Positions 42,469 to 50,936 of a stretch of DNA of 64,000 bases are shown here, in pieces. Numbering within the stretch: position 1 is the stretch's first letter; every line of letters begins with the position of its first letter. Source of the DNA: DATLGB01 sp038258425 (GTDB lineage Bacteria > Actinomycetota > Thermoleophilia > Solirubrobacterales > Solirubrobacteraceae); contig JBBSPV010000001.1 in the NCBI GenBank assembly GCA_038258425.1, positions 124,001-188,000 of the forward strand. Reading direction: 5' to 3'. The position numbers and the translations under genes were made by a program. The notes beneath the pieces were generated by a model. It saw only the letters and a list, made by a program, of their open reading frames with translations, did not search any database and was not told where the DNA came from.

Positions 42469-43167
42469 TCAGCCGGCGGGGCCGGTGAACGACGAGCGCC
42501 CGACGACGAACACCCCCCGCTGCGGGAGGCTGAAGTCGCCGAGGCGCGCCGGCACGGGCGCCGGCCCGGTGGGCCCGAGATCGAGGCCGCCCAGGGTGGC
42601 GTGGCTGCCGGTGGCCACCCAGACGGTCAGCGGGTTGGCGATGAAGCGCTGCCCGTCGGGCGCCAGGCCGATCAGGCGCAGCCGGCCGGCACGCAGGGCC
42701 GGGCCGGCGACGCGGGACATGACCTCCAGCACCGGGCGCGATCGCCACGCCCGGTCCGGGAGGACAGAGCCGAGGGCACTGAAGCCCCGGGTCACCGGCG
42801 TCGAGCCGAGCTCCATCGACCACTCGAGCTCGCCCTCGCCGGCGCGGACCCGGAAGGCACGGGGCCCGGTCCAGTCGATGTGGATGGGCCCCTCGCGCAC
42901 CTCCTGCACGGCGGACCCGAAGTACCGCGTGCACGCGAGCTCGGCGGTCTGGTCCTGGTAGAAGGTCCAGCGGCCGGCCGGGTCGCGGTACCACACCGAC
43001 CGGTAGCCGGGCCCGATCGACGAGGCCGGGAAACGCCGCAGGCCCAGCACGTGGCCGGAGCGGAACGGCAGCCCCATCACGCCGTAGCCGAGGAACCGCT
43101 CGCCCGGGCCGGGCGGCAGCTCCGCCCCGCGCTCGAGGTCCTCGGCGATGGCGGCGGGCTCACGCAT
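42469..43167 (-). CDS. Conserved hypothetical protein (232 residues)
   Basis: Starts MREPAAIAEDLERGAELPPG. The central part is rich in Trp, Tyr and Gly (SVWYRDPAGRWTFYQDQTAE, GPIHIDWTGPRAFRV), suggesting a beta-barrel or lipocalin-like fold. No catalytic motif is clear. It sits 3 bases after a membrane-protein gene on the same strand, so the two are probably co-expressed. I do not recognise the family. Confidence 0.6.
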   Translation of the reverse strand: MREPAAIAEDLERGAELPPGPGERFLGYGVMGLPFRSGHVLGLRRFPASSIGPGYRSVWYRDPAGRWTFYQDQTAELACTRYFGSAVQEVREGPIHIDWTGPRAFRVRAGEGELEWSMELGSTPVTRGFSALGSVLPDRAWRSRPVLEVMSRVAGPALRAGRLRLIGLAPDGQRFIANPLTVWVATGSHATLGGLDLGPTGPAPVPARLGDFSLPQRGVFVVGRSSFTGPAG

Positions 43168-43170
43168 GGC

Positions 43171-43821
43171 TCAGCGCCGCGCCTCGCTCAGCGCGGACCG
43201 CGCGGGCGCGCCACGCCGCTGCCCGCGGTTGCCGAGGACGACGAGCAGCGCCACCATGACGAGCATCCCGACGAAGATCGTCGCACAGTTCGCGACCACC
43301 CGCCCGGCGCCGTGGAGGGCCGGATCGATGAACGGGTAGGGGTACCAGCCGGTGATGGCGCCGCGCGCGAGCGTGTAGAGCGTCCAGACGGCCGGGAAGG
43401 CGAGCCAGGCCGCACCCGCGCGCCACGTGAGCCGGCGGCCGGGCGGGTCGAGCACCCAGTCGAGGACGACCACGACCGGCATGACCTGGTGCAGCACCGT
43501 GTTGACCCACGGTTTGGTGAGCTGCAGGTCCTCCTGGACGTCGGTGAGCAGGATGGCGAAGACGAGCCCGGTGAGGACGAGGGCGAAGACCGCGGCCCCG
43601 CGCAGCACCCCGCGGCGCGCCGGCGACGCCGGGAGCCCGAGGGCGGACATGCCGAGCACCGCGACACCGAGCAGGTTGGCCTGCACGGTGAAGAAGCTGA
43701 AGAAGTTCAGCGCCTCGAAGGCCGACCCGGTGGAGCGGGAGGCGAACTGGTCGACGATTGCCGCCAGCGCCAGCCCGGCGAAGCTCAGCCTGAGCACCCG
43801 CAGGACGGTGACCGGCAGCAC
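43171..43821 (-). CDS. Pr6Pr-family integral membrane protein
   Basis: A 216-residue protein with six hydrophobic segments. The block NFFSFFTVQANLLG near 40, VNTVLHQVMPVVVVLDWVLD mid-protein and WYPYPFID near the end are hallmarks of the Pr6Pr family of six-helix proteins. Function unknown. The Arg-rich C-terminus lies in the cytoplasm. It precedes the hypothetical gene at 42469-43167 by 3 bases. Confidence 0.8.
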   Translation of the reverse strand: MLPVTVLRVLRLSFAGLALAAIVDQFASRSTGSAFEALNFFSFFTVQANLLGVAVLGMSALGLPASPARRGVLRGAAVFALVLTGLVFAILLTDVQEDLQLTKPWVNTVLHQVMPVVVVLDWVLDPPGRRLTWRAGAAWLAFPAVWTLYTLARGAITGWYPYPFIDPALHGAGRVVANCATIFVGMLVMVALLVVLGNRGQRRGAPARSALSEARR

Positions 43822-43860
43822 GGGCGAAGCCTACTGCCGGGCGCGCACGCTGAGGGTGAC

Positions 43861-43883
43861 GCGGCCGGCCCGTCGCCGGCCGC
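43861..43883 (-). terminator. Hairpin after the alpha/beta hydrolase gene
   Basis: GCGGCCGG-CCCGTCG-CCGGCCGC, an 8-bp perfect stem 3 bases beyond the hydrolase stop. No U-run follows, as is common in high-GC genomes. Confidence 0.4.
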
Positions 43884-43885
43884 CC

Positions 43886-44584
43886 TCACCGACTCAGCAC
43901 GAGGTCGCGGACCGCGGCCGGCTGCGAGAGGAAGGGGTGGTGGCCGGCGTCGAGCTCCACGACGCCGCCGGCCCGACCGGCGAATTCACGTTGCGCGCCG
44001 ACGGGCGTGCCCCGGTCCTCGGCGCAGATGAGATACGTCGAGGGCACGTGCTGCCAGGCCGCTGACCGCACGCGCTGCTCGAGGACCGCCAGGCTCTGAC
44101 GGGCGGTCCGGTCCGTGGCCTGTCGCTGGATCTCCGGATCGCAGTCTTGGAGGAACGTCTCGGCCAGCGCGTCTTGCCGGACGGTGAAGGTGCCGCCCTC
44201 GGGATCGATGTCGAGAAACGATGCGGGCTCCTCGCCACCGAACGAGGACAGGCTCTGTCCGACCTCGGGCAGGTAGCTGGACACGAGCACCAGATGGCGG
44301 ACGGCGGTGACGCCCGCCGCGGCCTCCGCGGTGACGATGCCGCCGTAGCTGTGAGCGACCACGACGGTCGGCTCACCGCTCGCCGTCAGCACCTCCCGGA
44401 CCGCAGCGACGTCCTCGGCCAGCCCCGGGCCGTTCGCGTCCGTCGGCTCACCCGTCTCGCCGCAGCTCGGCAGGGCGGGCGCCTCGCTGGCGACGTCCCG
44501 CTCGGCCAGGAGGGCGGCGGTCCGGTGCCACCACCACGATCCGTCCTTCACGCACGCCCCATGCACGAAAACGACCCGCATCAC
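43886..44584 (-). CDS. Alpha/beta hydrolase
   Basis: A 232-residue hydrolase: oxyanion motif VFVHGACVKDGSWWW near the start, nucleophile serine in VVVAHSYGGIV, and catalytic histidine in DAGHHPFLSQP. It resembles salicylate-esterase/HNL-type hydrolases. The ATG at 44584 has an alternative one codon later. Just upstream, at 44605, lies the first tRNA-like fragment, so this gene may mark the old chromosome side of the accessory stretch. Confidence 0.85.
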   Translation of the reverse strand: MMRVVFVHGACVKDGSWWWHRTAALLAERDVASEAPALPSCGETGEPTDANGPGLAEDVAAVREVLTASGEPTVVVAHSYGGIVTAEAAAGVTAVRHLVLVSSYLPEVGQSLSSFGGEEPASFLDIDPEGGTFTVRQDALAETFLQDCDPEIQRQATDRTARQSLAVLEQRVRSAAWQHVPSTYLICAEDRGTPVGAQREFAGRAGGVVELDAGHHPFLSQPAAVRDLVLSR

Positions 44585-44604
44585 GACCTCCGCGTTCTCC
44601 AGCT

Positions 44605-44630
44605 CGCCCTAGAGGGTTCGAACCTCTGAC
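44605..44630 (+). repeat. tRNA-Arg 3'-end copy, most diverged (candidate fossil att site)
   Basis: Matches 24 of 26 bases of 55400-55425, the 3' part of the tRNA-Arg(ACG) gene, in the same orientation, including the exact block TTCGAACCTCTGAC. It lies between two unrelated genes, with no rest of a tRNA around it. Confidence 0.55.
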
Positions 44631-44645
44631 GTGTTCCACCCGGCG

Positions 44646-45047
44646 CTAGTCAGCCCACCAGTCGCGCTGACCCTCCACGTCTTCGCGCGGATGCTCGCCG
44701 AGACTGGGCGCACCGAAGACGAGGATCTCGAGGCCGTCCGGCCCGCCCTCGTAGCCTCGCCAGGTGCCGGGCGGGACGCGCACCACGTCCCACTCCTTGA
44801 CCTCGACGATCTCGTCGTCGAGCTTCATCCGCCCGCTCCCGCGCACGACCACGTACACCTCCTCCTGCTGCTTGTGCGTGTGGCCGTACGGGAACCGATA
44901 GTCGCTCGGGATGCGCTGGTAGCTCAGGCCGGACTGCTCGAGCTCGAGCGCAGTGCTTGCGAGGCGGAACTCCAGGTCCGGCGCGCCGTCGAAGTTGGAC
45001 CCGAGATCCTCCAGATCCGCCTTGAGGTTCCTGAGCGTGAACGGCAC
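44646..45047 (-). CDS. Cupin-domain protein, intact relative of the frameshifted one
   Basis: A 133-residue protein from the GTG at 45047 (VPFTLRNLKADLEDLG). The cupin motifs are PYGHTHKQQEEVYVVVRGSG and VRVPPGTWRGYEGG, and it ends in DWWAD. It shares layout and several motifs with the broken cupin at 18249-18627. It lies alone between two tRNA-3'-end copies. No substrate is predicted; its metal ligands (two His and a Glu) are present. Confidence 0.75.
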   Translation of the reverse strand: MPFTLRNLKADLEDLGSNFDGAPDLEFRLASTALELEQSGLSYQRIPSDYRFPYGHTHKQQEEVYVVVRGSGRMKLDDEIVEVKEWDVVRVPPGTWRGYEGGPDGLEILVFGAPSLGEHPREDVEGQRDWWAD

Positions 45048-45105
45048 GGCCGCGATCCTATTGTTCGATCCCCGCCCCGCCGGGCCCCGCTGGGGCTCCC
45101 TGCGG

Positions 45106-45133
45106 CGTGCCCGGGAGGATTCGAACCTCTGAC
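45106..45133 (+). repeat. tRNA-Arg 3'-end copy (candidate fossil att site)
   Basis: Matches 26 of 28 bases of 55398-55425 in the same orientation. It sits between a cupin start and an oxidoreductase stop. Intermediate in divergence between the exact copy at 49952 and the one at 44605. Confidence 0.6.
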
Positions 45134-45154
45134 TGGCGGCGTCCGACGTCCCGT

Positions 45155-46024
45155 TCAGCCCGAGGTGTCGATGAGTTCGGAAGCGACCCACTGGGCGACG
45201 TGCTCCGGATACGGAGGCGACAGTCCGAGGACGATGTGCGCGAAGCCGGCGTTGATCGCCTGGGCGATCGCTTCCCGGGTTCTCACGGCGTCGTCGTAGG
45301 CCACGCGGAGGTGGATCGAGCGTGTGATCGCCGCGGGGTCGCGGCCGATCTCGGTGCAGTAGCCGTCGAGCCGGGCGCTGCGCTGCATGGCGTCGTCAAG
45401 GTCGGCGCCTGGGATATTCCACACGTCGGCGTGCTCGGCGACGACGCGTAGGGTCGCTGTGGTGCGCCCGCCGATGACGATCGGTGGGTGGGGTCGCTGG
45501 ACGGGCTTGGGGTTTTGCAGTGCGCCTCGCAGTTGAACGTGCTGGCCGTCGAAGTCGAACGGCTGTTCCTCGGTCCACAGGCGGCGGATGACCGTGCACG
45601 CCTCGCCCAGACTCGCGACCGCGTCGGCGAAGTTGGCGTAGGGCAGGCCGTTTGCCGGATACTCGCGCCTCGCGGCGGGCGGGTTGGGTCGTGATCCGAC
45701 GCCGATGCCGAGTTCGAGGCGCCCGCCGGAGACGATGTCGGCGGTTGTCGCGATCTTCGCGAGCATGGCGGGTGGCCGGAAGCGGTTACTCGTCACCAGC
45801 AGCCCGAGGCGCAGGCGCGCGGTCTGCGCCGCGAGCGCCGAGAGCAGCGTCCAGCCCTCGAAGATCGGGCCATCGGGATCACCGCCGATCGGCATGAGGT
45901 GGTCGAACAGCCATGCGTGCTCGATCTCGGGGACTGCGTCGGCCTCCGTCCAGACCCGCAGCAGCTCGTCGTAGCCGACCTGCTGCGGAGCGGTGGCGAT
46001 CCCGAAGCTGACCGGCTTGCTCAT
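45155..46024 (-). CDS. Luciferase-like monooxygenase, probably F420-dependent
   Basis: A 289-residue LLM-class protein: N-terminal VSFGIATAPQQVGYDELLRV, HAWLFDHLMPIGG, LGLLVTSNRFRPPAMLAKIA and the IGVGSRPNPP cofactor loop. QRPHPPIVIGGRTTATLRVV is the usual second block. Actinobacterial members of this branch often use F420. It overlaps the remnant of an alpha/beta hydrolase upstream by four bases. The divergent TetR gene beyond that remnant probably regulates it. Confidence 0.85.
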   Translation of the reverse strand: MSKPVSFGIATAPQQVGYDELLRVWTEADAVPEIEHAWLFDHLMPIGGDPDGPIFEGWTLLSALAAQTARLRLGLLVTSNRFRPPAMLAKIATTADIVSGGRLELGIGVGSRPNPPAARREYPANGLPYANFADAVASLGEACTVIRRLWTEEQPFDFDGQHVQLRGALQNPKPVQRPHPPIVIGGRTTATLRVVAEHADVWNIPGADLDDAMQRSARLDGYCTEIGRDPAAITRSIHLRVAYDDAVRTREAIAQAINAGFAHIVLGLSPPYPEHVAQWVASELIDTSG

Positions 46025-46227
46025 CGTGAGTCCAACCGGCCAGCTGCCTGCGGCTCATGGGCATCCATCGAGAAGCCAAAGCCGTGCGAGAAGAGCACGA
46101 CCGGCAGGTCGGGACCGGTCTGCGGCGCAGTGACGCGGACCTGGAGGTCGGCGCCGCGCTCGGGGGCAGGCAGCACGACCGGCCGGCATGGGACGACCGG
46201 GTCAGCTTTGGTCGTTCGGGAGCTCAC
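46021..46227 (-). pseudogene. Alpha/beta hydrolase, internally deleted remnant
   Basis: The 68-residue frame reads VVLPAPERGADLQVRVTAPQ and PVVLFSHGFGFSMDAHEPQA, the N-terminal strand and oxyanion region of a chlorophyllase/PAF-hydrolase-like protein. It then ends GRLDSR, a motif that in full-length relatives comes well after a missing strand. The nucleophile and histidine are absent. The stop overlaps the start of the LLM oxidoreductase, so the remnant may survive as a translated leader. Confidence 0.5.
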
Positions 46228-46305
46228 GATGATCCTCCTGGGTAGACTGAAGCGGAGAGGGTGCCCGGATCACGATAGGACAAAGCGGGGACCCTCCCCA
46301 CTACC

Positions 46306-46920
46306 GTGACATCGCGAGCGTCTCAATCCACCCGTCGCGTCGACGCCGAGCGCAACCGCGAGAGGATCCTCACCGCCGCGCACGCCGCCTTCGCCGACCC
46401 CGAGGCCGACGTCTCAATGGCCGAGATCGCGCGCCGCGCCGGCATCGGCTCGGCCACCCTCTACCGCAACTTCACCAACCGACGCGAACTGCTCGAGGCC
46501 CTCTACGTCAACGAGATCGACGCGGTCTGCGCGGCCGCGGCGACGACCGACGGCGACACCCCCGGCGCGACCCTCGAGGCATGGCTGCGCCGCTTCTACG
46601 CCTACTTCACCAGCAAGCGCCTCGTCGCCGCCGAGCTGCTCGAGCACACCAACGCCGAAGCCCCCTTCTTCGGCGCCGGCTACGCGCGCGTCCTCGGCGC
46701 CGGCCGGCCGCTGCTCGACGCCGCCCGCGCCTCGGGCGAAGTCCGGCCCGACCTCGACCTAGAGCAGATGCTCGCGATGCTCGCCGCCATCGCCAAGATC
46801 CCCGCCGACGCCGTCGACCGCGAACCGATCCTCGAGACGGCCCTCGACGGTCTCCGGGCCAACGGCGCGGGCCGACCACAGATCGATGACCGATCAAGCT
46901 CGCCGCGACGGCCTTCATAA
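46306..46920 (+). CDS. TetR-family transcriptional regulator
   Basis: A 204-residue protein from the GTG at 46306. The helix-turn-helix is RILTAAHAAFADPEADVSMA then RRAGIGSATLYRNFTNRREL. The rest is a helical ligand domain (TetR_C SbtR-like, with FYAYFTSKRLVAAELLEHTN). It is divergent from the LLM oxidoreductase and its leader remnant across 78 bases, and is the likely repressor. It resembles the second TetR protein at 48697-49287 in family layout. Confidence 0.85.
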   Translation: MTSRASQSTRRVDAERNRERILTAAHAAFADPEADVSMAEIARRAGIGSATLYRNFTNRRELLEALYVNEIDAVCAAAATTDGDTPGATLEAWLRRFYAYFTSKRLVAAELLEHTNAEAPFFGAGYARVLGAGRPLLDAARASGEVRPDLDLEQMLAMLAAIAKIPADAVDREPILETALDGLRANGAGRPQIDDRSSSPRRPS

Positions 46921-46925
46921 GGCCG
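46909..46925 (+). terminator. Small hairpin over the TetR stop codon
   Basis: CGGCCTT-CAT-AAGGCCG, a 7-bp stem with a 3-base loop that contains the TAA stop. No U-run. Confidence 0.3.
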
Positions 46926-47547
46926 AGCCGCTCTGCCCCTGACGCGGCGTGGCGGGCTCAGACCAGCCTACGCATCACACCTGCCGCGCTGCTGGCTCGC
47001 TCGCCATCAGCATGTCCGGAGAGAAGGAGCGGAGAGAAAATCCGGGCGGCGCCACTCGCTCACCGCCGAGGATGTACATGAGCACGCGCGAGTGCCGCCG
47101 TGCTTGTGCGCGCGTGCAATAGAGCGGTTGTGATCCGAGGCGGCGCCCGCAGAGAATTCCTCGGGGTGCCACCGCTCCCGAAGCCAGCGATCACCTTCTT
47201 CGGTCCGGCGATGAGTGCCGTGGCTGCCGCGCGCGGCCGGCGACGCTCAGCCGCCGGCACAAGTTTGACTCTCGAGTTGAGCCCACCCGAGACCCGGTCG
47301 ACGTTGCCCATCGCAGGGGGCACGACGACCAGGATCGCCGCCCGCGACACAGCCCATAAGCACGACTAGCTCGCAACGCCCGCGGCGACCGGGGGGACGG
47401 GGTCTGCACGCTTGCGATCGGCGTGGGCGTCTCACTGATGCGGCGAGGGAGAAGTAGCACGGCGAGGTTTGTCTTGAGGGTCGTGCGACGTCCGGTCATC
47501 GGCGTTCTTTCGGATTGAGGTGGGAGACGTCATTGCGCGGGCGTCGA
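46921..47547. other. Non-coding or degraded stretch in the accessory region
   Basis: About 630 bases between a TetR gene and an aldo/keto reductase. Overlapping frames on both strands (for example 47060-47350 minus and 47100-47369 plus) show no family features. Base composition looks slightly less GC-rich than the neighbours by eye. Probably decayed DNA. Confidence 0.4.
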
Positions 47548-48582
47548 TCACGCGGCGGCGCGCTCGTCGAGCGGCCGGCGGCGCAGGCTCACGCGTTCGA
47601 TTGCCGGGGGGATGACGGCCTGGGCCGCGTCGAGCGGAGCGATGTCAGTGCCGGGCGCGACGATCTCGTCGATCTGGTCGAGGACCTCGTCGGAGAGCGT
47701 GACGTCCAGGCCGACGAGGAGGTCATCGAGGTGCTCCATCGTGCGCGGCCCGAGGAGTGCGCTGGTCACGCCCGGGTGCGCGATCGCGAAGGCCATCGCC
47801 AGGCGGGTCATCGGCAGGCCCGCCTCCTCGGCGAGCGGGATGAGCTGCTCGACAGCTTCGAGCCGGCGATCGTCGGACAGGGTTTCGAGGAAGGGCGCGC
47901 GGACGAGGTCGGTCGGCTGTCCCTTGCGGACTCGGCCGGTCAGCATGCCCTGCCCGAGCGGACCCCAGACCAGCGTGCCCATCCCGAAGCGCTGGGCGAG
48001 CGGGAGCACCTCGCGTTCGATGCTGCGGTTGAGGATCGAGTACGGCGGCTGCTCGGTGCGGAAGCGCTCCAGACCCCGACGTTCGGCGACCCACTGGGCG
48101 TCGACGATGTCCGACGCGAGCGTCGTCGAGGATCCGATCGCGCGGACCTTGCCGGTGCGGATCAGGTCCGTGAGGACCGACAGCGTCTCCTCGATGTCGG
48201 TGTCGAAGTCGGGGCGGTGGACCTGATAGATGTCGATGCAGTCGGTCTGCAGGCGGCGCAGCGAACCCTCCACCGCGCTCGTGATCCAGCGCCGCGAGGC
48301 GCCCTGCTGGTTGGGGTCCTCACCCATCGGGCGCGTGAACTTGGTCGCCAGCACCACGTTGTCGCGGCGCCCCTCGAGCGCCTTGCCGACGACCTCCTCC
48401 GAAGCACCTTGGGAGTAACCGTCGGCGGTGTCGATGAGGTTGATGCCGGCGTCCAGCGCCTTGTGGATGATGCGGATCGAATCCGCGTGGTCGGAGTTGC
48501 CGATTGACGCGCCGAGCAAGAGCGTGCCGAGCGCGTAGGGGCTGACCTTGATGCCGGTGCGACCGAGGGTGCGGTAGCGCAT
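47548..48582 (-). CDS. Aldo/keto reductase, AKR11/YhdN-like
   Basis: A 344-residue AKR: RYRTLGRTGIKVSPYALGTL, catalytic Asp and Tyr in LIDTADGYSQG, Lys in LATKFTRP and His in YQVHRPD. The C-terminal TSALLGPRTMEHLDDLL binds NADPH. It is divergent from a TetR gene over 114 bases that hold two copies of a palindromic box, so it is a likely target of that regulator. Confidence 0.9.
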   Translation of the reverse strand: MRYRTLGRTGIKVSPYALGTLLLGASIGNSDHADSIRIIHKALDAGINLIDTADGYSQGASEEVVGKALEGRRDNVVLATKFTRPMGEDPNQQGASRRWITSAVEGSLRRLQTDCIDIYQVHRPDFDTDIEETLSVLTDLIRTGKVRAIGSSTTLASDIVDAQWVAERRGLERFRTEQPPYSILNRSIEREVLPLAQRFGMGTLVWGPLGQGMLTGRVRKGQPTDLVRAPFLETLSDDRRLEAVEQLIPLAEEAGLPMTRLAMAFAIAHPGVTSALLGPRTMEHLDDLLVGLDVTLSDEVLDQIDEIVAPGTDIAPLDAAQAVIPPAIERVSLRRRPLDERAAA

Positions 48583-48638
48583 GGAGTCTCCTTAGGACGG
48601 GTGGCGAGCGAGCGAGCCATGACCTATGCTGGTCTAAG

Positions 48639-48676
48639 CGGAACACTCTTCCGGAACTATACGGAACAATGTTCCG
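48639..48676. promoter_or_regulatory. Paired operator, two CGGAA-N5-TTCCG boxes
   Basis: CGGAACACTCTTCCG (48639-48653) and CGGAACAATGTTCCG (48662-48676) share the same half-sites and 5-base spacer, with centres 23 bases apart. They lie between the divergent aldo/keto reductase and TetR genes, the expected place for a TetR operator. Confidence 0.7.
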
Positions 48677-48696
48677 GAACACAAGTCAGGAGTGGA

Positions 48697-49287
48697 ATGG
48701 CCGACAACACAGCACCCGTGGAACGCCGCAAGCGTGTCGATGCGCAACGAAATCTCCACGCGCTGCTCGAGGCGGCCAAGGCGGTCTTCGCCACGCTGGG
48801 CGTGGACGCACCGGCCAGGGACGTCGCCGATCAAGCCGGCGTCGGGGTCGGCACGCTCTACCGACACTTCCCGACGCGCGCCGCCCTGGTGGTGGCCGTG
48901 CTCGAGCAAGAGATCGACGCCTGCGCGGATGCGGCGCCGATCTTGGCAGCGAACCACGAAGCTGCTGAAGCGCTCGCAGCCTGGCTCAGCCGCTACACGA
49001 CCTTCCTCGAAACCAAGGACGGGCTCGCAACGGCATTGCACAAGGGGGAGCCAGCATTCGATGGCCTGGTCGAGCACTTGTGGCAGCGATTCGCTCCCGC
49101 GCTCGGGTCACTGCTCGAAGCCGCGGCGTCCAGCGGGGAGATCCGCTCGGACGTCAGCTCGCAGGATCTCCTGGCAGCTGTCGGCAGCCTCTGCCTGCCC
49201 GTGCCCGGCGTCGCTGACGGGTACAGCCGGCGCATGGTCTCGGTTCTCATCGACGGGCTTCGCCACGACGCGAAACGCGCGGCATAG
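48697..49287 (+). CDS. TetR-family transcriptional regulator
   Basis: A 196-residue protein from the ATG at 48697 (MADNTAPVERRKRVDAQRNL). Helix-turn-helix: ALLEAAKAVFATLGVDAPAR then DQAGVGVGTLYRHFPTRAAL. The ligand-binding domain is of the SbtR-like type (CLPVPGVADGYSRRMVSVLI). A longer reading from 48601 would run through the operator boxes and was rejected. It most likely represses itself and the divergent aldo/keto reductase. Confidence 0.87.
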   Translation: MADNTAPVERRKRVDAQRNLHALLEAAKAVFATLGVDAPARDVADQAGVGVGTLYRHFPTRAALVVAVLEQEIDACADAAPILAANHEAAEALAAWLSRYTTFLETKDGLATALHKGEPAFDGLVEHLWQRFAPALGSLLEAAASSGEIRSDVSSQDLLAAVGSLCLPVPGVADGYSRRMVSVLIDGLRHDAKRAA

Positions 49288-49595
49288 GCCAGCCCTCTTG
49301 GGAGAGTGAGGCGTCCCGGCGGCCGTCAATCGCCTTATAGACCATCCTCCCGTCAGCCTGTCGACGCAACTGCCTTCGGCTCGATGTCGCCGGCTGGATG
49401 GAGCAGGTCCTCGAAACCGATGCGCTCGTAGAACTGCTCGCGGACCCGCTCGGCAGCAGCGCTGGAGCGCTCGCGGGGCTGCGAGGTGATACGGGATCGT
49501 CAGCCCAACGCGGCGCTTGGCGCCGATCTCGTCAAGCGGGTCATCGGCAGCCGGCTGGCGGCCGCCGAAGACGTCGATGACGGCACGGGACTCAA
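49288..49595. other. Gene debris
   Basis: No intact gene. On the minus strand around 49489-49540 the frame reads EIGAKRRVGLTIPYHL, which looks like the middle of a LysR effector domain. It lies in the opposite orientation to the LysR-like tail that follows at 49596. This suggests inversion or stepwise decay. Confidence 0.35.
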
Positions 49596-49778
49596 CTGAT
49601 CGCCAGGCTCCCCGAGCGCCTCATCAACCGCGTGCCGCTCGAAGGGCTGGCGGTCATCGGCGCGCCGAAGGACATCCCCCAGATGAGCTACTGCATGTGC
49701 TGGAGCCCCATCGTGCACCGCGACCCGGCGCACACGTGGCTGCGCGAGCTCGTGACCTCCGTCGCCCAGTCGCTCTGA
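49596..49778 (+). pseudogene. LysR-type regulator, C-terminal remnant
   Basis: Open frame of 60 residues ending at a TGA: LIARLPERLINRVPLEGLAV then PQMSYCMCWSPIVHRDP and AHTWLRELVTSVAQSL. The W-H-DPAHxWLRE pattern is the usual end of LysR-family effector domains. No start or DNA-binding part is present, so it is a fragment. Confidence 0.45.
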
Positions 49779-49922
49779 GGGCAGCTAAGCCCCCGTCGCC
49801 GACAAATCGATGCTCACCACGGCCCGGATGCCTTGCGCTCGAGCAAGCCCGCGCCACGCCTCCCGATGTCGACGCACAGCCCGAATCAAAACCAAGGTTG
49901 GCGATCGGCTCGCGAGACGGAA

Positions 49923-49944
49923 AAGGCCTCCATTTGGAGGCCTT
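49923..49944 (-). terminator. Terminator-like hairpin beside the tRNA-Arg fragment
   Basis: AAGGCCTCC-ATTT-GGAGGCCTT, a 9-bp perfect stem. Read on the minus strand it comes 7 bases after the tRNA 3'-end copy (49952-49996) and ends in four Ts. It is probably the original terminator of the tRNA-Arg gene, now separated from it by the inserted element. Confidence 0.65.
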
Positions 49945-49951
49945 CCTCGTA

Positions 49952-49996
<45 letters not shown>

Positions 49997-50288
49997 TCGG
50001 CTCTAGGGCATAGATTTGCCTCCACAGAGCCAAATCTTGCCCGACTGGTCTCCGAAAGGTCGCCAGAAGGTCGATCCCCCGGCTTTTTGGGGGCGGCGAC
50101 CTCACGTCGCCACGCGCGCTCGCGACCGAGAGCGGGCGCGAGCTCGGCACGCGGACAGACGACCGCACCTCGTCCGCAGCGGGCGTTTCCCGCTCGCCGC
50201 CGGCAACGCTCGCATCCACGGGATTGCGATAGTGCGGCTTCGCACTCCTCGACACGATCCACTCGCCAAGCGTCGGCGGTTCAGATGG

Positions 50289-50936
50289 CTAGTGCTCGCC
50301 CGCGGCCTGCACGAGCAGGGCGATCTGGACGCGGTTGTCGACGTCGAGCTTGTCGAGGAGGCGGGAGACGTGGGCCTTGACCGTGGCGACGGAGAGGTGC
50401 AGCGCCACGGCGATCTCGGCGTTGGTCTCGCCCCGGCCGACGGCGAGGGCGACATCCCGCTCGCGTGGGCTGAGCGTCGCCAGCCGGTCGCGGGCTTGCT
50501 CGGCGCGGGCGCCGGCGTCGCCGGCCACCATGGAGATGAGCCGGCGTGTGACCGTGGGAGAGAGCATGCCGTCGCCGGCGTGGACGAGCTCGATCGCGCG
50601 GACGATCTCCGCCGGCGGGGTGTCCTTGAGCAGGAAGCCGGCTGCTCCGGCCTGCAGCGCGCGCAGGACGAGCTCGTCGGCGTCGAAGGTCGTGAGCACG
50701 AGGACGGCGGGCGGGTCGGGCTGCGCGGCGAGCAGGCGGATGGCAGCGATTCCGTCGAGCTCCGGCATGCGGATGTCCATGAGGACGACGTCGGGGCGGT
50801 GGAGGTCGACCGCGCCGAGCACCTCGCGGCCGTCCGCGGCCTCGGCGACCACGTCGAGGTTCGCGGCGCCGGCGAGCATGATCCGCAGGCCGGAGCGCAC
50901 GAGCGCGTCGTCGTCGACGAGCAGAACGCGGATCAT
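50289..50936 (-). CDS. Response regulator, NarL/FixJ family
   Basis: A 215-residue regulator. The receiver domain has DDD near 8-10, phosphoacceptor D54 in VVLMDIRMPELDG, Thr in LTTFDADE and Lys in LLKDTPPAE. The C-terminal LuxR helix-turn-helix is LSPRERDVALAVGRGETNAE and LHLSVATVKAHVSRLLDKL. It overlaps the histidine kinase gene by four bases (ATGA) and so is its partner. The likely target is the divergent ABC exporter within the same element. Confidence 0.92.
   Translation of the reverse strand: MIRVLLVDDDALVRSGLRIMLAGAANLDVVAEAADGREVLGAVDLHRPDVVLMDIRMPELDGIAAIRLLAAQPDPPAVLVLTTFDADELVLRALQAGAAGFLLKDTPPAEIVRAIELVHAGDGMLSPTVTRRLISMVAGDAGARAEQARDRLATLSPRERDVALAVGRGETNAEIAVALHLSVATVKAHVSRLLDKLDVDNRVQIALLVQAAGEH

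Noticed and set aside
47060..47369. Overlapping ORFs of about 90-96 residues on both strands
   Set aside because: No domain, no ribosome site and no neighbours that need them; treated as decayed DNA.
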